NCBI RefSeq assembly: GCF_964340395.1
Contig: NC_135567.1
Coordinates: 4,409,399-4,473,398 of the forward strand
Direction of reading: 5' to 3'
Source: Glandiceps talaboti
Taxonomy: Eukaryota > Hemichordata > Enteropneusta > Spengelidae
Length of the DNA stretch: 64,000 bases
Part shown: piece after piece, positions 15,275-30,779 of the stretch
How the letters are laid out: each line of letters begins with the position of its first letter
How positions within the stretch are numbered: position 1 is the stretch's first letter
Program-made: the position numbers and the translations under genes
The notes under the pieces: generated by a model
Seen by the model: only the letters and a program-made list of their open reading frames with translations
Database searches by the model: none
What the model was told of the DNA's origin: nothing

Positions 15275-18200
15275 GACACTGAACAACCAATCAGTACACA
15301 GTTGATAGACACCTAACTACCAATCAGTACACAGTTGATAGACACTGAACTACCAATCAGTACACAGTTGATAGACACTGAACAACCAATCAGTACACAG
15401 TTGATAGACACTGAACAACCAATCAGTACACAGTTGATAGACACTGAACAACCAATCAGTACACAGTTGATAGATACCTAACTACCAATCAGTACACAGT
15501 TGATAGACACTGAACAACCAATCAGTACAGTTGATAGACACTGAACAACCAATCAGTACACAGTTGATAGTCACCTAACTACCAATCAGTACACAGTTGA
15601 TAGACACCTAACTACCAATCAGTACACAGTTGATAGACACTGAACAACCAATCAGTACACAGTTGATAGATACCTAACTACCAATCAGTACACAGTTGAT
15701 AGACACTGAACAACCAATCAGTACACAGTTGATAGACACCTAACTACCAATCAGTACACAGTTGATAGACACTGAACAACCAATCAGTACACAGTTGATA
15801 GATACCTAACTACCAATCAGTACACAGTTGATAGACACTGAACAACCAATCAGTACACAGTTGATAGACACTGAACAACCAATCAGTACACAGTTGATAG
15901 ACACTGAACAACCAATCAGTACACAGTTCATAGACACCTAACTACCAATCAGTTCACAGTTGATAGACACTGAACAACCAATCAGTACACAGTTGATAGA
16001 TACCTAACTACCAATCAGTACACAGTTGATAGACACTGAACAACCAATCAGTACACAGTTGATAGACACTGAACAACCAATCAGTACACAGTTGATAGAC
16101 ACTGAACAACCAATCAGTACACAGTTGATAGATACTGAACAACCAATCAGTACACAGTTGATAGACACCTAACTACCAATCAGTACACAGTTGATAGACA
16201 CTGAACAACCAATCAGTACACAGTTGATAGACACTGAACAACCAATCAGTACACAGTTGATAGACACTGAACAACCAATCAGTACACAGTTGATAGACAC
16301 CTAACTACCAATCAGTACACAGTTGAAAGACACTGAACAACCAATCAGTACACAGTTGATAGATACCTAACTACCAATCAGTACACAGTTGAAAGACACT
16401 GAACAACAAATCAGTACACAGTTGATAGACACTGAACAACCAATCAGTACACAGTTGATAGATACCTAACTACCAATCAGTACACAGTTGATAGACACTG
16501 AACAACCAATCAGTACACAGTTGATAGACACCTAACTACCAATCAGTACACAGTTGATAGACACCTAACTACCAATCAGTACACAGTTGATAGACACTGA
16601 ACAACCAATCAGTACACAGTTGATAGATACCTAACTACCAATCAGTACACAGTTGATAGACACTGAACAACCAATCAGTACACAGTTGATAGATACCGAA
16701 CTACCAATCAGTACACAGTTGATAGACACCTAACTACCAATCAGTACACAGTTGATAGACACTGAACAACCAATCAGTACACAGTTGATAGATACCTAAC
16801 TACCAATCAGTACACAGTTGATAGACACCTAACTACCAATCAGTACACAGTTGAAAGACACTGAACAACTAATCAGTACACAGTTGATAGACACCTAACT
16901 ACCAATCAGTACACAGTTGATAGACACTGAACAACCAATCAGTACACAGTTGATAGATACCTAACTACCAATCAGTACACAGTTGATAGACACTGAACAA
17001 CCAATCAGTACACAGTTGATAGACACCTAACTACCAATCAGTACACAGTTGATAGACACTGAACAACCAATCAGTACACAGTTGATAGATACCTAACTAC
17101 CAATCAGTACACAGTTGATAGACACTGAACAACCAATCAGTACACAGTTGATAGACACTGAACAACCAATCAGTACACAGTTGATAGACACTGAACAACC
17201 AATCAGTACACAGTTGATAGACACTGAACAACCAATCAGTACACAGTTGATAGATACCTAACTACCAATCAGTACAGAGTTGATAGACACTGAACAACCA
17301 ATCAGTACACAGTTGATAGACACCTAACTACCAATCAGTACACAGTTGATAGACACCTAACTACCAATCAGTACACAGTTGAAAGACACTGAACAACCAA
17401 TCAGTACACAGTTGATAGACACCTAACTACCAATCAGTACACAGTTGATAGACACTGAACAACCAATCAGTACACAGTTGATAGACACTGAACAACCAAT
17501 CAGTACACAGTTGAAAGACAATGAACTACCAATCAGTACACAGTTGATAGATACCTAACAACCAATCAGTAGACAATTGATAGACACCTAACTACCAATC
17601 AGTACACAGTTGATAGACACTGAACAACCAATCAGTACACAGTTGATAGATACCTAACTACCAATCAGTACACAGTTGATAGACACTGAACAACCAATCA
17701 GTACACAGTTGGTAGATACCTAACTACCAATCAGTACACAGTTGATAGACACTGAACAACCAATCAGTACACAGTTGATAGACACTGAACAACCAATCAG
17801 TACACAGTTGATAGACACTGAACAACCAATCAGTACACAGTTGATAGATACCTAACTACCAATCAGTACACAGTTGATAGACACTGAACAACCAATCAGT
17901 ACACAGTTGATAGACACCGAACAACCAATCAGTACACAGTTGATAGACACTGAACAACCAATCAGTACATAGTTGATAGACACCTAACTACCAATATCAG
18001 TACACAGTTGATAGATACCTAACTACCAATCTGTAAAAAGTTGATAGACACCTAACAACCAATCAGTACACAGTTGAAAGACACTGAACTACCAATCAGT
18101 ACACAGTTGATAGACACCTAACTACCAATCAGTACACAGTTGATAGACACTGAACAACCAATCAGTACACAGTTGATAGACACCTAACTACCAATCAGTA

Positions 18201-20330
18201 CACAGTTGATAGACACTGAACTACCAATCAGTACACAGTTGATAGACACTGAACAACCAATCAGTACACAGTTGATAGACACTGAACAACCAATCAGTAC
18301 ACAGTTGATAGACACTGAACAACCAATCAGTACACAGTTGATAGATACCTAACTACCAATCAGTACACAGTTGATAGACACTGAACAACCAATCAGTACA
18401 GTTGATAGACACTGAACAACCAATCAGTACACAGTTGATAGTCACCTAACTACCAATCAGTACACAGTTGATAGACACCTAACTACCAATCAGTACACAG
18501 TTGATAGACACTGAACAACCAATCAGTACACAGTTGATAGATACCTAACTACCAATCAGTACACAGTTGATAGACACTGAACAACCAATCAGTACACAGT
18601 TGATAGACACCTAACTACCAATCAGTACACAGTTGATAGACACCTAACTACCAATCAGTACACAGTTGATAGACACTGAACAACCAATCAGTACACAGTT
18701 GATAGATACCTAACTACCAATCAGTACACAGTTGATAGACACTGAACAACCAATCAGTACACAGTTGATAGACACTGAACAACCAATCAGTACACAGTTG
18801 ATAGACACTGAACAACCAATCAGTACACAGTTCATAGACACCTAACTACCAATCAGTTCACAGTTGATAGACACTGAACAACCAATCAGTACACAGTTGA
18901 TAGATACCTAACTACCAATCAGTACACAGTTGATAGACACTGAACAACCAATCAGTACACAGTTGATAGACACTGAACAACCAATCAGTACACAGTTGAT
19001 AGACACTGAACAACCAATCAGTACACAGTTGATAGATACTGAACAACCAATCAGTACACAGTTGATAGACACCTAACTACCAATCAGTACACAGTTGATA
19101 GACACTGAACAACCAATCAGTACACAGTTGATAGACACTGAACAACCAATCAGTACACAGTTGATAGACACTGAACAACCAATCAGTACACAGTTGATAG
19201 ACACCTAACTACCAATCAGTACACAGTTGAAAGACACTGAACAACCAATCAGTACACAGTTGATAGATACCTAACTACCAATCAGTACACAGTTGAAAGA
19301 CACTGAACAACAAATCAGTACACAGTTGATAGACACTGAACAACCAATCAGTACACAGTTGATAGATACCTAACTACCAATCAGTACACAGTTGATAGAC
19401 ACTGAACAACCAATCAGTACACAGTTGATAGACACCTAACTACCAATCAGTACACAGTTGATAGACACCTAACTACCAATCAGTACACAGTTGATAGACA
19501 CTGAACAACCAATCAGTACACAGTTGATAGATACCTAACTACCAATCAGTACACAGTTGATAGACACTGAACAACCAATCAGTACACAGTTGATAGATAC
19601 CGAACTACCAATCAGTACACAGTTGATAGACACCTAACTACCAATCAGTACACAGTTGATAGACACTGAACAACCAATCAGTACACAGTTGATAGATACC
19701 TAACTACCAATCAGTACACAGTTGATAGACACTGAACAACCAATCAGTACACAGTTGATAGACACCTAACTACCAATCAGTACACAGTTGATAGACACTG
19801 AACAACCAATCAGTACACAGTTGATAGATACCTAACTACCAATCAGTACACAGTTGATAGACACTGAACAACCAATCAGTACACAGTTGATAGACACTGA
19901 ACAACCAATCAGTACACAGTTGATAGACACTGAACAACCAATCAGTACACAGTTGATAGACACTGAACAACCAATCAGTACACAGTTGATAGATACCTAA
20001 CTACCAATCAGTACAGAGTTGATAGACACTGAACAACCAATCAGTACACAGTTGATAGACACCTAACTACCAATCAGTACACAGTTGATAGACACCTAAC
20101 TACCAATCAGTACACAGTTGAAAGACACTGAACAACCAATCAGTACACAGTTGATAGACACCTAACTACCAATCAGTACACAGTTGATAGACACTGAACA
20201 ACCAATCAGTACACAGTTGATAGACACTGAACAACCAATCAGTACACAGTTGAAAGACAATGAACTACCAATCAGTACACAGTTGATAGATACCTAACAA
20301 CCAATCAGTAGACAATTGATAGACACCTAA
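12219..20330 (+). repeat. 2.9-kb higher-order repeat, about three tandem copies
   Basis: Blocks of 87 or 88 units repeat in tandem. aatctgtaaaaag lies at 12253, 15157 and 18028 (steps 2904 and 2871). The 2-bp deletion lies at 12619, 15523 and 18394 (2904, 2871). cagttcatag lies near 13056, 15927 and 18831 (2871, 2904). gataccgaac lies at 13821, 16692 and 19596 (2871, 2904). gtagacaatt lies at 14698, 17569 and 20308 (2871, 2739). All steps are multiples of 33, as unequal exchange between units in register would give. The same 2904 step separates 5579 from 8483. Confidence 0.88.
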
Positions 20331-20869
20331 CTACCAATCAGTACACAGTTGATAGACACTGAACAACCAATCAGTACACAGTTGATAGATACCTAACTAC
20401 CAATCAGTACACAGTTGATAGACACTGAACAACCAATCAGTACACAGTTGATAGACACTGAACAACCAATCAGTACACAGTTGATAGACACTGAACAACC
20501 AATCAGTACACAGTTGATAGACACCGAACAACCAATCAGTACACAGTTGATAGACACTGAACAACCAATCAGTACACAGTTGATAGACACCTAACTACCA
20601 ATCAGTACACAGTTGAAAGACACTGAACAACCAATCAGTACACAGTTGATAGACACCTAACTACCAATCAGTACACAGTTGATAGACACTGAACAACCAA
20701 TCAGTACACAGTTGATAGACACTGAACAACCAATCAGTACACAGTTGAAAGACAATGAACTACCAATCAGTACACAGTTGATAGATACCTAACAACCAAT
20801 CAGTACACAGTTGATAGACACCTAACTACCAATGAGTACACAGTTGATAGACACTGAACAACCAATCAG

Positions 20870-23800
20870 TACACAGTTGATATATACCTAACTACCAATC
20901 AGTACACAGTTGATAGACACTGAACAACCAATCAGTACACAGTTGATAGACACCGAACAACCAATCAGTACACAGTTGATAGACACTGAACAACCAATCA
21001 GTACACAGTTGATAGACACCTAACTACCAATATCAGTACACAGTTGATAGATACCTAACTACCAATCTGTAAAACGTTGATAGACACCTAACTACCAATC
21101 AGTACACAGTTGAAAGACACTGAACTACCAATCAGTACACAGTTGATAGATACCTAACTACCAATCAGTAAAAAGTTGATAGACACCTAACTACCAATCA
21201 GTACACAGTTGATAGACACTGAACAACCAATCAGTACACAGTTGATAGACACTGAACAACCAATCAGTACACAGTTGATAGATACCTAACTACCAATCAG
21301 TACACAGTTGATAGACACTGAACAACCAATCAGTACACAGTTGATAGATACCTAACTACCAATCAGTACACAGTTGATAGACACTGAACAACCAATCAGT
21401 ACACAGTTGATAGACACTGAACAACCAATCAGTACACAGTTGATAGACACTGAACAACCAATCAGTACACAGTTGATAGACACCTAACTACCAATCAGTA
21501 CACAGTTGAAAGACACTGAACAACCAATCAGTACACAGTTGATAGATACCTAACTACCAATCAGTACACAGTTGATAGACACCTAACAACCAATCAGTAC
21601 ACAGTTGATAGACACTGAACAACCAATCAGTACACAGTTGAAAGACACTGAACAACCAATCAGTACACAGTTGATAGATACCTAACTACCAATCAGTACA
21701 CAGTTGATAGACACTGAACAACCAATCAGTACACAGTTGATAGACACCGAACAACCAATCAGTACACAGTTGATAGACACCTAACTACCAATCAGTACAC
21801 AGTTGATAGACACCTAACTACCAATCAGTACACAGTTGATAGACACCTAACTACCAATCAGTACACAGTTGATAGACACTGAACAACCAATCAGTACACA
21901 GTTGATAGATACCTAACTACCAATCAGTACACAGTTGATAGACACTGAACAACCAATCAGTACACAGTTGATAGACACCTAACTACCAATCAGTACACAG
22001 TTGATAGACACTGAACAACCAATCAGTACACAGTTGATAGATACCTAACTACCAATCAGTACACAGTTGATAGACACTGAACAACCAATCAGTACACAGT
22101 TGATAGACACTGAACAACCAATCAGTACACAGTTGATAGACACTGAACAACCAATCAGTACACAGTTGATAGACACCTAACTACCAATCAGTACACAGTT
22201 GAAAGACACTGAACAACCAATCAGTACACAGTTGATAGACACCTAACTACCAATCAGTACACAGTTGATAGACACTGAACAACCAATCAGTACACAGTTG
22301 ATAGACACTGAACAACCAATCAGTACACAGTTGATAGACACCTAACAACCAATCAGTACACAGTTGATAGACACTGAACAACCAATCAGTACACAGTTGA
22401 TAGACACCTAACTACCAATCAGTACACAGTTGATAGACACCTAACTACCAATCAGTACACAGTTGATAGACACTGAACAACCAATCAGTACACAGTTGAC
22501 AGATACCTAACTACCAATCAGTACACAGTTGATAGACACTGAACAACCAATCAGTACACAGTTGATAGACACCGAACAACCAATCAGTACACAGTTGATA
22601 GACACTGAACAACCAATCAGTACACAGTTGATAGACACCTAACTACCAATATCAGTACACAGTTGATAGATACCTAACTACCAATCTGTAAAACGTTGAT
22701 AGACACCTAACTACCAATCAGTACACAGTTGAAAGACACTGAACTACCAATCAGTACACAGTTGATAGATACCTAACTACCAATCAGTAAAAAGTTGATA
22801 GACACCTAACTACCAATCAGTACACAGTTGATAGACACTGAACAACCAATCAGTACACAGTTGATAGACACTGAACAACCAATCAGTACACAGTTGATAG
22901 ATACCTAACTACCAATCAGTACACAGTTGATAGACACTGAACAACCAATCAGTACACAGTTGATAGATACCTAACTACCAATCAGTACACAGTTGATAGA
23001 CACTGAACAACCAATCAGTACACAGTTGATAGACACTGAACAACCAATCAGTACACAGTTGATAGACACTGAACAACCAATCAGTACACAGTTGATAGAC
23101 ACCTAACTACCAATCAGTACACAGTTGAAAGACACTGAACAACCAATCAGTACACAGTTGATAGATACCTAACTACCAATCAGTACACAGTTGATAGACA
23201 CCTAACAACCAATCAGTACACAGTTGATAGACACTGAACAACCAATCAGTACACAGTTGAAAGACACTGAACAACCAATCAGTACACAGTTGATAGATAC
23301 CTAACTACCAATCAGTACACAGTTGATAGACACTGAACAACCAATCAGTACACAGTTGATAGACATCGAACAACCAATCAGTACACAGTTGATAGACACT
23401 GAACAACCAATCAGTACATAGTTGATAGACACCTAACTACCAATATCAGTACACAGTTGATAGATACCTAACTACCAATCTGTAAAAAGTTGATAGACAC
23501 CTAACAACCAATCAGTACACAGTTGAAAGACACTGAACTACCAATCAGTACACAGTTGATAGACACCTAACTACCAATCAGTACACAGTTGATAGACACT
23601 GAACAACCAATCAGTACACAGTTGATAGACACCTAACTACCAATCAGTACACAGTTGATAGACACTGAACTACCAATCAGTACACAGTTGATAGACACTG
23701 AACAACCAATCAGTACACAGTTGATAGACACTGAACAACCAATCAGTACACAGTTGATAGACACTGAACAACCAATCAGTACACAGTTGATAGATACCTA

Positions 23801-24440
23801 ACTACCAATCAGTACACAGTTGATAGACACTGAACAACCAATCAGTACAGTTGATAGACACTGAACAACCAATCAGTACACAGTTGATAGACACCTAACT
23901 ACCAATCAGTACACAGTTGATAGACACCTAACTACCAATCAGTACACAGTTGATAGACACTGAACAACCAATCAGTACACAGTTGATAGATACCTAACTA
24001 CCAATCAGTACACAGTTGATAGCCACTGAACAACCAATCAGTACACAGTTGATAGACACCTAACTACCAATCAGTACACAGTTGATAGACACCTAACTAC
24101 CAATCAGTACACAGTTGATAGACACTGAACAACCAATCAGTACACAGTTGATAGATACCTAACTACCAATCAGTACACAGTTGATAGACACTGAACAACC
24201 AATCAGTACACAGTTGATAGACACTGAACAACCAATCAGTACACAGTTGATAGACACTGAACAACCAATCAGTACACAGTTCATAGACACCTAACTACCA
24301 ATCAGTTCACAGTTGATAGACACTGAACAACCAATCAGTACACAGTTGATAGATACCTAACTACCAATCAGTACACAGTTGATAGACACTGAACAACCAA
24401 TCAGTACACAGTTGATAGACACTGAACAACCAATCAGTAC
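20870..24440 (+). repeat. Satellite segmental duplication, copy 1 (5249-bp shift)
   Basis: About 3.6 kb recurs at 26119-29690. Markers 5249 bp apart are the private variant tatatacc near 20880/26129, aatctgtaaaacg 21064/26313 and 22683/27932, aatctgtaaaaag 23477/28726, the 2-bp deletion 23843/29092 and tcatagacacc 24281/29530. The shared private point variant makes a recent copying event likely. Confidence 0.9.
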
Positions 24441-25080
24441 ACAGTTGATAGATACCTAACTACCAATCAGTACACAGTTGATAGACACTGAACAACCAAT
24501 CAGTACAGTTGATAGACACTGAACAACCAATCAGTACACAGTTGATAGACACCTAACTACCAATCAGTACACAGTTGATAGACACCTAACTACCAATCAG
24601 TACACAGTTGATAGACACTGAACAACCAATCAGTACACAGTTGATAGATACCTAACTACCAATCAGTACACAGTTGATAGCCACTGAACAACCAATCAGT
24701 ACACAGTTGATAGACACCTAACTACCAATCAGTACACAGTTGATAGACACCTAACTACCAATCAGTACACAGTTGATAGACACTGAACAACCAATCAGTA
24801 CACAGTTGATAGATACCTAACTACCAATCAGTACACAGTTGATAGACACTGAACAACCAATCAGTACACAGTTGATAGACACTGAACAACCAATCAGTAC
24901 ACAGTTGATAGACACTGAACAACCAATCAGTACACAGTTCATAGACACCTAACTACCAATCAGTTCACAGTTGATAGACACTGAACAACCAATCAGTACA
25001 CAGTTGATAGATACCTAACTACCAATCAGTACACAGTTGATAGACACTGAACAACCAATCAGTACACAGTTGATAGACAC
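23840..25080 (+). repeat. 658-bp tandem duplication inside the satellite
   Basis: Three private variants repeat at exactly 658 bp: the 2-bp deletion (23843, 24501), gatagccactg (24018, 24676) and tcatagacacc (24281, 24939). 658 is 20 units minus 2 bp, as expected because each copy carries one 2-bp deletion. Confidence 0.88.
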
Positions 25081-26118
25081 TGAACAACCAATCAGTACAC
25101 AGTTGATAGACACTGAACAACCAATCAGTACACAGTTGATAGATACTGAACAACCAATCAGTACACAGTTGATAGACACCTAACTACCAATCAGTACACA
25201 GTTGATAGACACTGAACAACCAATCAGTACACAGTTGATAGACACTGAACAACCAATCAGTACACAGTTGATAGACACTGAACAACCAATCAGTACACAG
25301 TTGATAGACACCTAACTACCAATCAGTACACAGTTGAAAGACACTGAACAACCAATCAGTACACAGTTGATAGATACCTAACTACCAATCAGTACACAGT
25401 TGATAGACACCTAACTACCAATCAGTACACAGTTGAAAGACACTGAACAACCAATCAGTACACAGTTGATAGACACTGAACAACCAATCAGTACACAGTT
25501 GATAGATACCTAACTACCAATCAGTACACAGTTGATAGACACTGAACAACCAATCAGTACACAGTTGATAGACACCTAACTACCAATCAGTACACAGTTG
25601 ATAGACACCTAACTACCAATCAGTACACAGTTGATAGACACTGAACAACCAATCAGTACACAGTTGATAGATACCTAACTACCAATCAGTACACAGTTGA
25701 AAGACACTGAACAACCAATCAGTACACAGTTGATAGACACTGAACAACCAATCAGTACACAGTTGATAGACACCTAACTACCAATCAGTACACAGTTGAT
25801 AGACACTGAACAACCAATCAGTACACAGTTGATAGATACCTAACTACCAATCAGTACACAGTTGATAGACACTGAACAACCAATCAGTACACAGTTGATA
25901 GACACCTAACTACCAATCAGTACACAGTTGAAAGACACTGAACAACCAATCAGTACACAGTTGAAAGACACTGAACTACCAATCAGTACACAGTTGAAAG
26001 ACACTGAACAACCAATCAGTACACAGTTGATAGACACTGAACAACCAATCAGTACACAGTTGATAGATACCTAACTACCAATCAGTACACAGTTGATAGA
26101 CACTGAACAACCAATCAG

Positions 26119-29100
26119 TACACAGTTGATATATACCTAACTACCAATCAGTACACAGTTGATAGACACTGAACAACCAATCAGTACACAGTTGATAGAC
26201 ACCGAACAACCAATCAGTACACAGTTGATAGACACTGAACAACCAATCAGTACACAGTTGATAGACACCTAACTACCAATATCAGTACACAGTTGATAGA
26301 TACCTAACTACCAATCTGTAAAACGTTGATAGACACCTAACTACCAATCAGTACACAGTTGAAAGACACTGAACTACCAATCAGTACACAGTTGATAGAT
26401 ACCTAACTACCAATCAGTAAAAAGTTGATAGACACCTAACTACCAATCAGTACACAGTTGATAGACACTGAACAACCAATCAGTACACAGTTGATAGACA
26501 CTGAACAACCAATCAGTACACAGTTGATAGATACCTAACTACCAATCAGTACACAGTTGATAGACACTGAACAACCAATCAGTACACAGTTGATAGATAC
26601 CTAACTACCAATCAGTACACAGTTGATAGACACTGAACAACCAATCAGTACACAGTTGATAGACACTGAACAACCAATCAGTACACAGTTGATAGACACT
26701 GAACAACCAATCAGTACACAGTTGATAGACACCTAACTACCAATCAGTACACAGTTGAAAGACACTGAACAACCAATCAGTACACAGTTGATAGATACCT
26801 AACTACCAATCAGTACACAAATGATAGACACCTAACAACCAATCAGTACACAGTTGATAGACACTGAACAACCAATCAGTACACAGTTGAAAGACACTGA
26901 ACAACCAATCAGTACACAGTTGATAGATACCTAACTACCAATCAGTACACAGTTGATAGACACTGAACAACCAATCAGTACACAGTTGATAGACACCGAA
27001 CAACCAATCAGTACACAGTTGATAGACACCTAACTACCAATCAGTACACAGTTGATAGACACCTAACTACCAATCAGTACACAGTTGATAGACACCTAAC
27101 TACCAATCAGTACACAGTTGATAGACACTGAACAACCAATCAGTACACAGTTGATAGATACCTAACTACCAATCAGTACACAGTTGATAGACACTGAACA
27201 ACCAATCAGTACACAGTTGATAGACACCTAACTACCAATCAGTACACAGTTGATAGACACTGAACAACCAATCAGTACACAGTTGATAGATACCTAACTA
27301 CCAATCAGTACACAGTTGATAGACACTGAACAACCAATCAGTACACAGTTGATAGACACTGAACAACCAATCAGTACACAGTTGATAGACACTGAACAAC
27401 CAATCAGTACACAGTTGATAGACACCTAACTACCAATCAGTACACAGTTGAAAGACACTGAACAACCAATCAGTACACAGTTGATAGACACCTAACTACC
27501 AATCAGTACACAGTTGATAGACACTGAACAACCAATCAGTACACAGTTGATAGACACTGAACAACCAATCAGTACACAGTTGATAGACACCTAACAACCA
27601 ATCAGTACACAGTTGATAGACACTGAACAACCAATCAGTACACAGTTGATAGACACCTAACTACCAATCAGTACACAGTTGATAGACACCTAACTACCAA
27701 TCAGTACACAGTTGATAGACACTGAACAACCAATCAGTACACAGTTGACAGATACCTAACTACCAATCAGTACACAGTTGATAGACACTGAACAACCAAT
27801 CAGTACACAGTTGATAGACACCGAACAACCAATCAGTACACAGTTGATAGACACTGAACAACCAATCAGTACACAGTTGATAGACACCTAACTACCAATA
27901 TCAGTACACAGTTGATAGATACCTAACTACCAATCTGTAAAACGTTGATAGACACCTAACTACCAATCAGTACACAGTTGAAAGACACTGAACTACCAAT
28001 CAGTACACAGTTGATAGATACCTAACTACCAATCAGTAAAAAGTTGATAGACACCTAACTACCAATCAGTACACAGTTGATAGACACTGAACAACCAATC
28101 AGTACACAGTTGATAGACACTGAACAACCAATCAGTACACAGTTGATAGATACCTAACTACCAATCAGTACACAGTTGATAGACACTGAACAACCAATCA
28201 GTACACAGTTGATAGATACCTAACTACCAATCAGTACACAGTTGATAGACACTGAACAACCAATCAGTACACAGTTGATAGACACTGAACAACCAATCAG
28301 TACACAGTTGATAGACACTGAACAACCAATCAGTACACAGTTGATAGACACCTAACTACCAATCAGTACACAGTTGAAAGACACTGAACAACCAATCAGT
28401 ACACAGTTGATAGATACCTAACTACCAATCAGTACACAGTTGATAGACACCTAACAACCAATCAGTACACAGTTGATAGACACTGAACAACCAATCAGTA
28501 CACAGTTGAAAGACACTGAACAACCAATCAGTACACAGTTGATAGATACCTAACTACCAATCAGTACACAGTTGATAGACACTGAACAACCAATCAGTAC
28601 ACAGTTGATAGACATCGAACAACCAATCAGTACACAGTTGATAGACACTGAACAACCAATCAGTACATAGTTGATAGACACCTAACTACCAATATCAGTA
28701 CACAGTTGATAGATACCTAACTACCAATCTGTAAAAAGTTGATAGACACCTAACAACCAATCAGTACACAGTTGAAAGACACTGAACTACCAATCAGTAC
28801 ACAGTTGATAGACACCTAACTACCAATCAGTACACAGTTGATAGACACTGAACAACCAATCAGTACACAGTTGATAGACACCTAACTACCAATCAGTACA
28901 CAGTTGATAGACACTGAACTACCAATCAGTACACAGTTGATAGACACTGAACAACCAATCAGTACACAGTTGATAGACACTGAACAACCAATCAGTACAC
29001 AGTTGATAGACACTGAACAACCAATCAGTACACAGTTGATAGATACCTAACTACCAATCAGTACACAGTTGATAGACACTGAACAACCAATCAGTACAGT

Positions 29101-29690
29101 TGATAGACACTGAACAACCAATCAGTACACAGTTGATAGACACCTAACTACCAATCAGTACACAGTTGATAGACACCTAACTACCAATCAGTACACAGTT
29201 GATAGACACTGAACAACCAATCAGTACACAGTTGATAGATACCTAACTACCAATCAGTACACAGTTGATAGCCACTGAACAACCAATCAGTACACAGTTG
29301 ATAGACACCTAACTACCAATCAGTACACAGTTGATAGACACCTAACTACCAATCAGTACACAGTTGATAGACACTGAACAACCAATCAGTACACAGTTGA
29401 TAGATACCTAACTACCAATCAGTACACAGTTGATAGACACTGAACAACCAATCAGTACACAGTTGATAGACACTGAACAACCAATCAGTACACAGTTGAT
29501 AGACACTGAACAACCAATCAGTACACAGTTCATAGACACCTAACTACCAATCAGTTCACAGTTGATAGACACTGAACAACCAATCAGTACACAGTTGATA
29601 GATACCTAACTACCAATCAGTACACAGTTGATAGACACTGAACAACCAATCAGTACACAGTTGATAGACACTGAACAACCAATCAGTACA
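26119..29690 (+). repeat. Satellite segmental duplication, copy 2 (5249-bp shift)
   Basis: Partner of 20870-24440. After it, unit order near 29950-30760 resembles 25380-26260 at a different shift (gaaagacactgaactacc at 25963 and 30553, 4590 bp apart), so the two flanks were copied in separate events. Confidence 0.88.
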
Positions 29691-30779
29691 CAGTTGATAG
29701 ACACTGAACAACCAATCAGTACACAGTTGATAGATACTGAACAACCAATCAGTACACAGTTGATAGACACCTAACTACCAATCAGTACACAGTTGATAGA
29801 CACTGAACAACCAATCAGTACACAGTTGATAGACACTGAACAACCAATCAGTACACAGTTGATAGACACTGAACAACCAATCAGTACACAGTTGATAGAC
29901 ACCTAACTACCAATCAGTACACAGTTGAAAGACACTGAACAACCAATCAGTACACAGTTGATAGATACCTAACTACCAATCAGTACACAGTTGATAGACA
30001 CCTAACTACCAATCAGTACACAGTTGAAAGACACTGAACAACCAATCAGTACACAGTTGATAGACACTGAACAACCAATCAGTACACAGTTGATAGATAC
30101 CTAACTACCAATCAGTACACAGTTGATAGACACTGAACAACCAATCAGTACACAGTTGATAGACACCTAACTACCAATCAGTACACAGTTGATAGACACC
30201 TAACTACCAATCAGTACACAGTTGATAGACACTGAACAACCAATCAGTACACAGTTGATAGATACCTAACTACCAATCAGTACACAGTTGAAAGACACTG
30301 AACAACCAATCAGTACACAGTTGATAGACACTGAACAACCAATCAGTACACAGTTGATAGACACCTAACTACCAATCAGTACACAGTTGATAGACACTGA
30401 ACAACCAATCAGTACACAGTTGATAGATACCTAACTACCAATCAGTACACAGTTGATAGACACTGAACAACCAATCAGTACACAGTTGATAGACACCTAA
30501 CTACCAATCAGTACACAGTTGAAAGACACTGAACAACCAATCAGTACACAGTTGAAAGACACTGAACTACCAATCAGTACACAGTTGAAAGACACTGAAC
30601 AACCAATCAGTACACAGTTGATAGACACTGAACAACCAATCAGTACACAGTTGATAGATACCTAACTACCAATCAGTACACAGTTGATAGACACTGAACA
30701 ACCAATCAGTACACAGTTGATAGACACCGAACAACCAATCAGTACACAGTTGATAGACACTGAACAACCAATCAGTACA

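Noticed and set aside
20393-20590. Minus-strand 65-codon open frame of SVSINCVLIGC repeats in the satellite
   Set aside because: It arises because six B-type units without stops lie in a row and 33 is a multiple of three; surrounding units have stops and there is no promoter or splice context.
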